Assembly: GCF_019443965.1 (NCBI RefSeq)
Contig: NZ_CP040814.1
Coordinates: 1,488,001 to 1,552,000, forward strand
Direction of reading: 5' to 3'
From: Salinibacterium sp. M195
GTDB taxonomy: Bacteria > Actinomycetota > Actinomycetes > Actinomycetales > Microbacteriaceae
Length of the DNA: 64,000 nt
Below, one piece after another: positions 53,069 to 62,956 of this stretch. Each line of letters starts with the position of its first letter. The first letter of the stretch is position 1. A program made the position numbers and the translations under genes. The notes under the pieces were generated by a model. The model saw only the letters and a list, made by a program, of their open reading frames with translations. It searched no databases and was not told where the DNA came from.

Positions 53069-53988
53069 CCAACACCCCCCTAGACGGGTCTAGCCTGCGC
53101 GGCGCCGTCGACCTCTCGTCGCTGGTGCGCCAGCACAACACGCCAGAAGCACCTCCGAGCGCGGAAGGCGCCTCGGCGCCCAGCGGCTACGTCACCAATG
53201 CCAGCGATGCCACGTTCACGCAGGTGCTTGAGCTCTCAAACACGGTTCCGGTAATCGTGGAGTTCTTCGGTCAAGGAATTGAACCAACCCTTGAGCCCGT
53301 CATCACGTCCTTTGCAGGAAAGTTCGCTCTCGTGACGGTCGATGCAACGAAGAACCCTCAGCTCGTTCAGGCTTTCCAAGTGCAGCAGGTCCCAACGATC
53401 GCGGCCGTGGTTGGGGGCAGCCCCATGCAACTCTTCGCCGGAGTGATGCCCGAAAACGACCTCAAAGAAGTGCTCGAGCAGGTGCTGCAAGTTGCCGCGC
53501 AAGCCAACGTCACCGGCACTCTTCCGGCTGGTGAGGCATCCGAGGAGGAAACGCAGGAGCCTGTTGAAGAGCCGCTGCCGCCGCTGCATCAAGAAGCTTT
53601 CGATGCCATTTCAGCAGGGGATTTCGCCACTGCGATTCAGGCGTACGAAACCGCAATTGTTCAGAATCCTCGCGACCAGCAGGCGATCGCCGGGCTTGCT
53701 CAGGTGTCGCTCCTCGCTCGACTCGACAACGTGACCGCAGCTGACGTGCGAACGGCAGCAGCGCAAGACCCTACCGACGTGACCGCCCAGCTGGCAGTCG
53801 CCGACCTCGATACTTCAGGAGGGCATCTGGGTGATGCTTTCGCTCGCCTCCTTGATCTTTATCCTTCAGCGGATGCCGAGGGTAAAAATTCGATCCGCGT
53901 GCGACTGCTCGAGTACTTCGAGATCGGCGGCGCTGAAGATCCCCGCGTTGCCGACGCCCGCCGACGCCTAACTCTGCTGCTCTACTAG
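53065..53988 (+). CDS. Thioredoxin-fold plus TPR protein (YbbN/CnoX-like)
   Basis: 307 residues. An N-terminal thioredoxin fold (about 45-150) starts VTNASDATFTQVLELSNTVP and has VPTIAAVVGG with the cis-Pro. The active-site CxxC is absent: VEFFGQGIEPT replaces WCGPC. Two TPR-like repeats follow (about 180-300, AISAGDFATAIQAYETAIVQ). This is the layout of YbbN/CnoX chaperedoxins, which guard client proteins from oxidation. Without cysteines only the holdase role can remain. The start overlaps the previous stop. Confidence 0.88.
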   Translation: MTNTPLDGSSLRGAVDLSSLVRQHNTPEAPPSAEGASAPSGYVTNASDATFTQVLELSNTVPVIVEFFGQGIEPTLEPVITSFAGKFALVTVDATKNPQLVQAFQVQQVPTIAAVVGGSPMQLFAGVMPENDLKEVLEQVLQVAAQANVTGTLPAGEASEEETQEPVEEPLPPLHQEAFDAISAGDFATAIQAYETAIVQNPRDQQAIAGLAQVSLLARLDNVTAADVRTAAAQDPTDVTAQLAVADLDTSGGHLGDAFARLLDLYPSADAEGKNSIRVRLLEYFEIGGAEDPRVADARRRLTLLLY

Positions 53989-53996
53989 CCGAGCTA

Positions 53997-54021
53997 GCGC
54001 TGACCCGTCGACGGTCAGAGC
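53997..54021. terminator. Hairpin between convergent genes
   Basis: CTGACC (54000-54005) pairs with GGTCAG (54013-54018), with two more outer pairs across an A-G mismatch. It lies between the stops of the TPR and YbaK genes and could end transcription from both sides. Confidence 0.45.
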
Positions 54022-54029
54022 GAATCAGA

Positions 54030-54518
54030 TCATTGGTGGAGGTTGTCGCGCGCGATCGCGGCGAATGTCGCATCGGTAGCGCGTGCTAGGTCACTCGGCG
54101 CGAGTTCGATATCGAAGCCTCGTTTGCCCCCACTGACGAACACCGTGTCGAAAAGTTCAGCGGTTTCATCGATTACGGTGCGGTGCGCCGTTTTTTGTCC
54201 AAGAGGGCTGATGCCGCCGACGATGTAACCCGTGCGTCGTTGTGCGATTTGTGGGTCCGCTAGGACCGCTTTCTTGCCATTGATGGCACTCGCTAGAGCT
54301 TTGAGGTCCAGTTTTCCCGAGACAGGCACCACAGCGACGACGAGTTCATCGTCGACGGCAACCATGAGCGTCTTAAATACTCGCTGGGGGTCGATCCCCA
54401 ACTCTGTTGCCGCTTCGCGACCGAATTCGGCAGCGGTCGAGCTGTGTTCGTAGGGATGCGGTGTGAACGGGATTCCGTGGGCATCGAGCGAGACTGTCGC
54501 TGGCGTTCCGAGCGCCAT
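54030..54518 (-). CDS. ybaK: Cys-tRNA(Pro)/Cys-tRNA(Cys) deacylase, YbaK family
   Basis: 162 residues. YbaK hydrolyses mischarged Cys-tRNA(Pro). The key HPYEHS, DPQRVFKTLMV (catalytic Lys), GKKAVLADPQIAQRRTGYIV (conserved Gly/Arg) and GGISPLGQKT segments are all present. ATG 54518 was chosen because the family begins near ATVSLDAHGIPFTPH; the frame from 54599 adds unrelated residues. Confidence 0.92.
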   Translation of the reverse strand: MALGTPATVSLDAHGIPFTPHPYEHSSTAAEFGREAATELGIDPQRVFKTLMVAVDDELVVAVVPVSGKLDLKALASAINGKKAVLADPQIAQRRTGYIVGGISPLGQKTAHRTVIDETAELFDTVFVSGGKRGFDIELAPSDLARATDATFAAIARDNLHQ

Positions 54519-54634
54519 TAGTGTGCTCCGGCGAAGGCGCTGAAAACCATAAGGTCGAAGTGCTGCTGCATGCGATCTAGAGTAATGACACGTGCGCATC
54601 CATAGGGAGCGCTCGTGGAATTAACGGAGTTGCA

Positions 54635-55825
54635 GTGACTATTTATTTGGATCACGCGGCCACGACGCCGATGCGTCCTGCCGTGGTTGAGGCGTTCGCC
54701 GCCGCATTGCCGGTCGTGGGCAACCCGTCATCGATTCATTCTCAGGGCCAGTCAGCGAAGCGGATGCTCGAGGAGGCTCGTGAAATCGTTGCGACCAGCC
54801 TGGGGGCAGATTCGGTCGAGGTTACTTTTACTTCCGGGGGCACCGAAGCGATCAATCTTGCGATCAAGGGCCTATTTTGGGCCCGAAATGTCGGAGCTGT
54901 TTCTCGCCCCCGCATCCTGGTGGCGCGGGCCGAACACCACGCGACGATTGATGCTGTGGAGTGGATGCGAGAACACGACGGCGCAATTCTGGACTGGATT
55001 CCCGTCGACGCGTCGGGTCGAATCGACATTGACTACGTTCGTGGTGCGCTCGCGGATGACGTTGCTCTGGTCACGATGCTGTGGGCCAACAATGAGGTGG
55101 GAACTCTGCAGCCGGTCTCGGAGGTTTCCGCGCTGGCCGCGGTCCACGGAGTTCCGGTGCACGTCGACGCGGTATCGGCGTTTGGGTACGTGCCCGTCGA
55201 CTTTCACGCGGTGGGTGTGGCAGCCCTCAGCGTTTCCGCGCACAAGATCGGGGGACCGGTTGGAGTAGGGGCCCTCCTCATTGCACGTTCGGCGACGGTG
55301 ACGCCGTTGATTCATGGCGGTAGTCAGCAGCGATCCCGCTCGGGCACTTTGGATGCTCCCGGAGCGGTGGCGTTTGCGGTGGCAGCACGAGAGGCTACCG
55401 ACGGTTTGACGACAAAAGCTCTGCAGCTGACCGGGTTGCGCGACTCGCTCATTTCGGGAGCGCGCGCAGCGGTGCCGGGAGCGGTGCTCCGCGGCGACGC
55501 GCGCGACAGGCTGCCTGGCAATGTGCACTTCACCTTCCCGGGTTGCGAAGGCGATTCATTGTTGTTCCTGCTCGATGTTGCAGGGTTTAGCGTTTCTACT
55601 GGCTCTGCTTGTCAGGCTGGCGTCCCTGAGGCGAGCCATGTTCTTCTGGCGATGGGTCTTGATGAGCCCACCGCTCGTGGTGCCTTGAGAATTTCTTTGG
55701 GGGAGACGACGACCGCGGCAGAGGTCGCCCAGTTCGTGGAGGCACTTCCCCGGGCTGTCGAGCAGGCTACGGCCGCCGGTTATGCCAGCCGGGATACCGT
55801 TCTTGGGCATTATCCCAGCACCTAA
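54635..55825 (+). CDS. Cysteine desulfurase (NifS/IscS family)
   Basis: 396 residues from GTG 54635. It removes sulfur from cysteine as a persulfide. YLDHAATTPMRPAVVEA starts the protein, TSGGTEAINLA binds PLP phosphate, and SAHKIGGPVG holds the PLP lysine K204. GSACQAGVPEASHVL holds the persulfide cysteine C326 in a short loop typical of group I enzymes. mnmA lies 0.7 kb downstream, so a main job is probably supplying sulfur for tRNA 2-thiouridine. Fe-S assembly is also possible. Confidence 0.93.
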   Translation: MTIYLDHAATTPMRPAVVEAFAAALPVVGNPSSIHSQGQSAKRMLEEAREIVATSLGADSVEVTFTSGGTEAINLAIKGLFWARNVGAVSRPRILVARAEHHATIDAVEWMREHDGAILDWIPVDASGRIDIDYVRGALADDVALVTMLWANNEVGTLQPVSEVSALAAVHGVPVHVDAVSAFGYVPVDFHAVGVAALSVSAHKIGGPVGVGALLIARSATVTPLIHGGSQQRSRSGTLDAPGAVAFAVAAREATDGLTTKALQLTGLRDSLISGARAAVPGAVLRGDARDRLPGNVHFTFPGCEGDSLLFLLDVAGFSVSTGSACQAGVPEASHVLLAMGLDEPTARGALRISLGETTTAAEVAQFVEALPRAVEQATAAGYASRDTVLGHYPST

Positions 55826-55836
55826 ACCGAAAGCGA

Positions 55837-55876
55837 TTGACAGCGTTTACCTGCACCTGTAAGTTTTTTATTACAG
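55837..55876 (+). promoter_or_regulatory. Promoter and palindromic operator of the ArsR-type gene
   Basis: A perfect -35 TTGACA (55837-55842) is followed at 17 bases by a weak -10 TAAGTT (55860-55865). CTGTAA-N8-TTACAG (55857-55862 with 55871-55876) is a perfect inverted repeat covering the -10, the expected position for an autorepressor site. Confidence 0.55.
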
Positions 55877-55889
55877 ATCGAGGTGATGG

Positions 55890-56246
55890 ATGAACTCTCA
55901 CGAGCTCGGAGCGTGGTTGGCGGCAGTCGCTAACCCGCAACGCATGCGTATTCTTGCCGAACTCTCTGGCGGCCAAAAACACGTCAGTGACTTGGCAAGA
56001 CGAGTGGGGATGTCACGCGCGCTTCTGTACATGCACCTAGCAAAGCTCGAAGAATCGGGTTTCGTTGCCGGCCATCACGAACTGAGTGACGACGGCAAGG
56101 CGCTCAAGTTCTTCGAAGTTGTGCCGTTTCGCGTCACAGTCACACCGGCACTGCTGGCGAGAGCGGTGCATCAATCCGCGCAAGAAGCCGATGATGCTGA
56201 CGGCCCCGAATCAGCCAGCAATCGCACCTCACCTAAAGGAAAATGA
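55890..56246 (+). CDS. ArsR-type winged-helix regulator
   Basis: 118 residues. The winged helix is at 5-85: GAWLAAVANPQRMRILAELS, HVSDLARRVGMSRALLYMHL (recognition helix), AKLEESGFVAGHH, with a beta wing. No metal-binding cysteine is present, so it is not a classical metal sensor. It resembles regulators paired with a small membrane protein, and the next ORF overlaps its stop (ATGA). GAGGTG precedes ATG 55890. Autoregulation through the upstream palindrome is inferred. Confidence 0.85.
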   Translation: MNSHELGAWLAAVANPQRMRILAELSGGQKHVSDLARRVGMSRALLYMHLAKLEESGFVAGHHELSDDGKALKFFEVVPFRVTVTPALLARAVHQSAQEADDADGPESASNRTSPKGK

Positions 56247-56500
56247 TGGAAATCTTCTACAGTCTCTGGTTCTGGATCGGCATCATCTCGGTGGTGGGAA
56301 TCATCGCGGGTGTCATTATTCACGCCCTCGATAAGAAAGCCGAGATGGCGAAGCACGGTGCGGATACGCAGGCGGGCGGGGACTATCGTGCGCTTGCCGA
56401 GCAAACACTCGAGGCCAACAAGGCGCTCATTCTGCGACTGGATGCCGTGGAAAGTCGATTAGCGGCCGTCGAGAAGACCCTCACTGATATCCCGCAGTAA
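56243..56500 (+). CDS. Small single-TM protein with C-terminal coiled coil
   Basis: 85 residues. One membrane span (about 8-28, WFWIGIISVVGIIAGVII) is followed by a linker and a helix, ANKALILRLDAVESRLAAVE, with heptad leucines. The size and layout resemble PspB-type or other bitopic stress proteins, but no family is certain. It overlaps the ArsR-type gene by four bases and is very likely its regulatory target or partner. Confidence 0.78.
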   Translation: MMEIFYSLWFWIGIISVVGIIAGVIIHALDKKAEMAKHGADTQAGGDYRALAEQTLEANKALILRLDAVESRLAAVEKTLTDIPQ

Positions 56501-56524
56501 GAACTTGCCAAGCACCACGTCTCG

Positions 56525-56530
56525 TACACT
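56525..56530 (+). promoter_or_regulatory. -10 box TACACT of mnmA, leaderless spacing
   Basis: TACACT ends six bases before ATG 56537. Confidence 0.5.
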
Positions 56531-56536
56531 TGTTTC

Positions 56537-57700
56537 ATGAAGGTTTTAGCAGCGATGAGTGGCGGAGTGGACTCCGCGGTTGCTGCCGCGCGGGCAGTCG
56601 AAGCAGGGCACGAGGTTGTCGGGGTGCATTTGGCGCTCAGTCGGCAGCCAGGAACCCTGCGCACAGGCGCTCGCGGGTGTTGCACCATTGAAGATTCGAT
56701 GGATGCGCAGCGAGCAGCCAACATCATCGGCATCCCGTATTACGTGTGGGATTTTTCTGAGCGATTCAAGCTCGATGTTGTGGATGACTTCATTGCGGAG
56801 TACTCGGCTGGTCGAACCCCGAACCCCTGCATGCGCTGCAACGAGCGCATCAAGTTCGCTGCCCTTCTCGAGAAGGCTGTTGCTCTCGGCTTTGACGCAG
56901 TAGCTACCGGTCACTACGCCAACATCGTTGATGACGAGAATGGCAACCGCGAACTCCACCGGGCCGCAGCATGGGCAAAAGACCAGTCCTACGTTTTGGG
57001 AGTGCTCACTACTGAGCAACTCGCTCACAGCATGTTCCCGCTTGGCGCGACTCCGTCCAAGGCAGAGATTCGGGCCGAAGCCGCCGAGCGCGGTTTTTCG
57101 GTAGCGAACAAGCCAGACTCGCACGACATTTGCTTCATTCCTGACGGCAACACCCGCGGCTGGCTAGCCGACAAGGTCGGTGCTGAGCAGGGCGAAATCC
57201 TTGATCGCACTGGTGCAGTCCTTGGCAAGCACGAGGGCGCTGTCGCGTTCACGATTGGCCAGCGCAAGGGGCTCAATGTCGGTTATCCGACGGATGACGG
57301 CAAGCCACGTTTCGTGTTGGAGATCCGACCGAAGACCAATGAGGTTGTTGTGGGGCCGCGCGAAGCGTTGGCACTCTCGGAGCTCGCTGGAACGAAATTT
57401 TCCTGGGCTGGTCGCGATCCTCAAGCGTCTGGATTCATCACTGAGCCGCACGAAAGCTTTGAATGTCACGTTCAGGTGCGCGCGCACTCCGACCCCATGC
57501 CCGCTGTCGCGCGTATTGCGCCGGCAACGGAGGGCACGGACAACGTGGGCGATGCAACAGGTCCTGAACTGATCGTGAACCCGAACGAGCCATTGATCGG
57601 CGTCTCACCCGGTCAGACTGCGGTCATTTATGTTGGCACGCGAGTGCTTGGCCAGTTCACTATCGCTCGCACCGTCTCAGCGGTTCCCGTCGAGGTTTAG
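56537..57700 (+). CDS. mnmA: tRNA-specific 2-thiouridylase
   Basis: 387 residues. It makes 2-thiouridine at the wobble position of Lys/Glu/Gln tRNAs. The PP-loop MSGGVDS is at 7-13, GHYANI in the core. The two catalytic cysteines are in [14 protein letters not shown] and [11 protein letters not shown]. The C-terminal beta-barrel domain follows from about 290, with a small insertion near residue 335 ([13 protein letters not shown]). The sulfur donor is probably the upstream cysteine desulfurase. Confidence 0.96.
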   Translation: MKVLAAMSGGVDSAVAAARAVEAGHEVVGVHLALSRQPGTLRTGARGCCTIEDSMDAQRAANIIGIPYYVWDFSERFKLDVVDDFIAEYSAGRTPNPCMRCNERIKFAALLEKAVALGFDAVATGHYANIVDDENGNRELHRAAAWAKDQSYVLGVLTTEQLAHSMFPLGATPSKAEIRAEAAERGFSVANKPDSHDICFIPDGNTRGWLADKVGAEQGEILDRTGAVLGKHEGAVAFTIGQRKGLNVGYPTDDGKPRFVLEIRPKTNEVVVGPREALALSELAGTKFSWAGRDPQASGFITEPHESFECHVQVRAHSDPMPAVARIAPATEGTDNVGDATGPELIVNPNEPLIGVSPGQTAVIYVGTRVLGQFTIARTVSAVPVEV

Positions 57701-57755
57701 CCCGCAGAATCCTGTGCGATTTCGGCACGGTGCAGCTTTAGTCGTAGGCGCTGTT

Positions 57756-57761
57756 TACACT
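57756..57761 (+). promoter_or_regulatory. -10 box TACACT of ligA, leaderless spacing
   Basis: TACACT ends six bases before GTG 57768, an arrangement identical to that of mnmA. Confidence 0.5.
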
Positions 57762-57764
57762 TGA

Positions 57765-60095
<2,331 letters not shown>

Positions 60096-60119
60096 TCGCA
60101 CGAGACGAATGCGAGCATT

Positions 60120-60148
60120 CCCCCTAAAGGGGGTCGGAGTCCCCTAAG
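60120..60148 (+). promoter_or_regulatory. CCCCTAA repeats, 20-base phasing
   Basis: CCCCC-TAAA-GGGGG (60120-60133) is a perfect five-base inverted repeat. CCCCTAA begins at 60121 and again at 60141, exactly 20 bases or two helical turns apart. The pair stands just upstream of a -10-like TAACTT (60156-60161), where an activator would bind. Confidence 0.45.
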
Positions 60149-60159
60149 ATTGGGCTAAC

Positions 60160-60190
60160 TTGTTTGCGTGCGGGGATGGTACGCAAACAA
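60160..60190 (+). promoter_or_regulatory. Perfect ten-base inverted repeat before the DUF1023 gene
   Basis: TTGTTTGCGT (60160-60169) and ACGCAAACAA (60181-60190) are separated by 11 bases, and AAC/GTT adds three more pairs across one bulge. It overlaps the predicted transcription start and the T-tract needed for termination is missing. An operator or a 5' hairpin is more likely than a ligA terminator. Confidence 0.5.
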
Positions 60191-60213
60191 AGTTGTGAGG
60201 GGATTGCCCGACT

Positions 60214-61596
60214 TTGTTGCTAGAAATTGCCGTTGTTATTGCTACCTCGGTCGCAGGTTTACCCGCCACCGAGGTTCCGAGCGCGCCTTCAGCGATTCAC
60301 GCTGCGGTCGCCAGCGATGCACCTCCGGCGCTAATCGACCCCATTGCTGAACTGGGATCAGGGATTTTCGGCGGAGCCGGTACCGGTGGAACCAGCATTC
60401 AAACAGCGTCATTGGGAGCGAAAACGCTGTCGTCGCTTGCAAGTATTCCCGCCGGCGACATCGCTCAATATTTCGCTGCACGGCCTGCCGCGGTCGAAGA
60501 GCTGTTGGCGCAACAGCCTCCAGCGCAACAAGTAGCACTGTGGTGGGGCGATCTGGACGCTGGGCGTCAGACTGCCCTTCAAGTTGCGTCACCACGACTG
60601 CTCGGCAATCTCGAAGGTGTCCCATACACAATTCGCGACACGAGCAACCGCACGATGCTCAACCAGACCATTTCTGAACTCACGGCGGTCGTCAATTCGG
60701 ATGCCGGCAGAGCAGTGCAGCAAAATGCGCGACTTCAACTGAAGATGTTGTCTGCGATATCGGCCGCCCTCCTCGATGGAGGAACCGAACCCGACCGCAC
60801 ACTTGTGACGCTCGACGTTGCGGGTCAGGGCCGCGCGGCGATCGTTCTTGGTGACTTGAACGACGCTGACTATGTCAGTTTTTTGGTCCCAGGGATGTTC
60901 TTCACCATCGAGAACCAAATGTCGTACTGGGTTGACGCCGCGAGCGAATTGAATGTGCAACAGCAGTTGTGGCTCGACCACTTCGAGGCAAAGTCCCCGT
61001 TCATTCGCAATGAATCAGTGGCGACCGTTGCGTGGATCGGCTATGACACCCCCAACCTGACAAATGTTGGAGCCATTGACAATGCGGATCAGGGCCGGGA
61101 TTCACTTGCGGTCGCAATCCTTGGTTTGCAGGCGTTGCGTGCCGACGACCAGCCCTATGTTTCGATTGTCGCTCACTCCTACGGCTCGACAGCAGCACTT
61201 ATGGCGCTCTCGGAATATGACTTTGAGATTGACGCGTTGGCGCTCGTCGGATCACCGGGCAGCCCTGCCAAGTCTGTCGCTGACTTGAATGTGCGCGGTG
61301 GCAATGTGTTCGTGGGGGAAGCGGCCTGGGACCCCATTCCCAATAGTTCCTACTTTGGTCCCGATCCAGGTTCGGCGTCTTTCGGCGCGAAGTCGTTGGG
61401 AGTCAGTGGCGGCTTCGACATCATTATGAAGCAGCCGTTGACGGGCTCCGTTGGCCACAACGAATATTTCACGCCGGGGAGCGAAGCGATGCGGAACTTT
61501 GCGTTGTTGTGCATCGACCGCAGTGATCTCGTCATCGCCGAGGGCGCTCCTGCAGTGCAGCGCGCGGTTGCGCCGATAGGGAGTCGCGAGCGATAG
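60214..61596 (+). CDS. DUF1023-type alpha/beta hydrolase, secreted
   Basis: 460 residues. A TTG start at 60214 gives a short hydrophobic N terminus (LLEIAVVIATSVAGLPA), possibly a signal peptide. The start is uncertain because the best purine-rich site (60197-60202) is 11 bases away. An N-terminal helical part is followed by the hydrolase domain with SIVAHSYGSTAALMALSEYD (nucleophile Ser) and ALALVGSPG, and a C-terminal GHNEYFTPGSEAMRN holding the His. The family is nearly restricted to actinobacteria, its substrate is unknown. The stop overlaps the next start. Confidence 0.83.
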   Translation: MLLEIAVVIATSVAGLPATEVPSAPSAIHAAVASDAPPALIDPIAELGSGIFGGAGTGGTSIQTASLGAKTLSSLASIPAGDIAQYFAARPAAVEELLAQQPPAQQVALWWGDLDAGRQTALQVASPRLLGNLEGVPYTIRDTSNRTMLNQTISELTAVVNSDAGRAVQQNARLQLKMLSAISAALLDGGTEPDRTLVTLDVAGQGRAAIVLGDLNDADYVSFLVPGMFFTIENQMSYWVDAASELNVQQQLWLDHFEAKSPFIRNESVATVAWIGYDTPNLTNVGAIDNADQGRDSLAVAILGLQALRADDQPYVSIVAHSYGSTAALMALSEYDFEIDALALVGSPGSPAKSVADLNVRGGNVFVGEAAWDPIPNSSYFGPDPGSASFGAKSLGVSGGFDIIMKQPLTGSVGHNEYFTPGSEAMRNFALLCIDRSDLVIAEGAPAVQRAVAPIGSRER

Positions 61597-62591
61597 TGGC
61601 GTCACGTTCTGTGCGACGGCTCGGCCTCTCTGAAGGCCATGTCGGCGATCCGGCGTTGATCGAGCGTGTCCAGCGTGCTGTTGCGCCACGGCAACACGAT
61701 CACCTGAGTGTCGCTGTCCTTGCCTCCGGGGGATGGGAGTGGGCCCACTTTGGTGCAGCGGATGCGCAATCCTACGAGATCGGTTCGATCACGAAGACTT
61801 TCACTGCCGCACTTTTTGCGATTGCGATCGACAGAGGTGAGCTCAGCGCTGAGACGACTGCAGGTGCTGTTCTTGAGCTGGGGGACAGCGCTGCCGCGGC
61901 TCTCCGTCTCGGCGACATCGCGACCCACCACAGTGGGTTACCTCGGCTGCCCCTCAACTTTGCCGACCTTCGCCGTGGGGCTCGGGCCGTGCGAGCGCGA
62001 CGAGATCCGTACGAAGCGTCCGTTGACGAACTGGTGAGCTTGGCAGCGAGGTCTCCCATGGCGAAGCCGGGTGCCTTCCTGTACTCGAATCTCGGCTATG
62101 CGGTGCTGGGGCAGGCTGTCGCCGCCGCAGCTGAGCAGAGCTATGCACAACTCCTCGCTGAACGAATCACACGACCGCTCGCTTTGGCCGATACACAATC
62201 GTTTCCCAAAGTCGAAGACCTTCCCGCGGGCGCCCCGCGAGGTCGCGATCGCCGCGGACGGACGAGTGACCCCTGGACGATGAATGCCTATGGGCCGGCA
62301 GGCAACATCCGTTCTACGCTGCAGGACATGATGCGCTACGTGCAGGCGCAACTCGAGAACAGTGCCCCCGGAGTTTCCGCGACAGCACCTCAAGTAGCGG
62401 TGCGCGGTCAGGGCGAGATCGGGTATGCCTGGATAACTCGCCAGGATGGGCTCACCTGGCACAACGGGATGACGGGTGGCTTCGCGAGCTTTGTCGGCTT
62501 CGATCGTTCCCGGTCTCGCGCGGTTGTGGTGCTGAGCAACACGGCAGTAAGTGTCGACCGTCTCGCGCTGTCGCTCGTTGCTCCTCGCTAA
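61596..62591 (+). CDS. Serine hydrolase, beta-lactamase/penicillin-binding-protein fold
   Basis: 331 residues. The class C-like triad motifs are IGSITKTFT (SxxK near residue 67), YSNLGYAVLG (YxN near 163) and HNGMTGGFAS (HxG in place of KTG, near 289). No signal peptide is seen with GTG 61596, so it may act in the cytoplasm or the true start may differ. Such proteins are esterases or D-amino peptidases as often as beta-lactamases. It overlaps the hydrolase stop by one base, giving a two-gene operon. Confidence 0.85.
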   Translation: MASRSVRRLGLSEGHVGDPALIERVQRAVAPRQHDHLSVAVLASGGWEWAHFGAADAQSYEIGSITKTFTAALFAIAIDRGELSAETTAGAVLELGDSAAAALRLGDIATHHSGLPRLPLNFADLRRGARAVRARRDPYEASVDELVSLAARSPMAKPGAFLYSNLGYAVLGQAVAAAAEQSYAQLLAERITRPLALADTQSFPKVEDLPAGAPRGRDRRGRTSDPWTMNAYGPAGNIRSTLQDMMRYVQAQLENSAPGVSATAPQVAVRGQGEIGYAWITRQDGLTWHNGMTGGFASFVGFDRSRSRAVVVLSNTAVSVDRLALSLVAPR

Positions 62592-62641
62592 GCCGAATAG
62601 ACTTATACGGTTCCCTGTCTGTTTCCCATCTTCGGAGCTCC

Positions 62642-62956
62642 ATGACTGACACCAATCCCGGTGCGATCACTAGCGAGGTCGTTACGCACCTCGCATCGCT
62701 CGCCCGAATCGCCCTTACCCCGGAAGAAATCGAGAAGCTCACTGGTGAGCTTGGTGCGATTGTCGATTCCGTGGCCAAGGTCAGCGAGGTCGCAACCGAC
62801 GAGGTTCCGGCAACAAGCCACCCGATTCCGCTCAGCAACGTCTTCCGCCCTGATATTCCTGGGGTGACGCTCACTACCGAGCAGGCTTTGGCAGGAGCAC
62901 CCGAACACGATGGTTCACGTTTTGCGGTTAGCGCGATTCTGGGAGAAGAGCAGTAA
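62642..62956 (+). CDS. gatC: Aspartyl/glutamyl-tRNA(Asn/Gln) amidotransferase subunit C
   Basis: 104 residues. [20 protein letters not shown] then LTGEL and LREDIPG-type [17 protein letters not shown] are typical. GatC stabilises GatA in the complex that converts Glu-tRNA(Gln) to Gln-tRNA(Gln). GGAG lies four bases before ATG 62642. The stop overlaps the gatA ATG (TAATG). Confidence 0.95.
   Translation: MTDTNPGAITSEVVTHLASLARIALTPEEIEKLTGELGAIVDSVAKVSEVATDEVPATSHPIPLSNVFRPDIPGVTLTTEQALAGAPEHDGSRFAVSAILGEEQ

Noticed and set aside
60170..60190. Inverted repeat after ligA as its terminator
   Set aside because: No T-tract follows and the repeat begins 65 bases after the stop at a promoter-like position.
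60168..60350. Frame starting GTG 60168 as an N-terminal part of the DUF1023 hydrolase
   Set aside because: It is in a different frame, ends in the hydrolase gene and encodes an Arg/Cys-rich peptide; a frameshift is possible but not supported.
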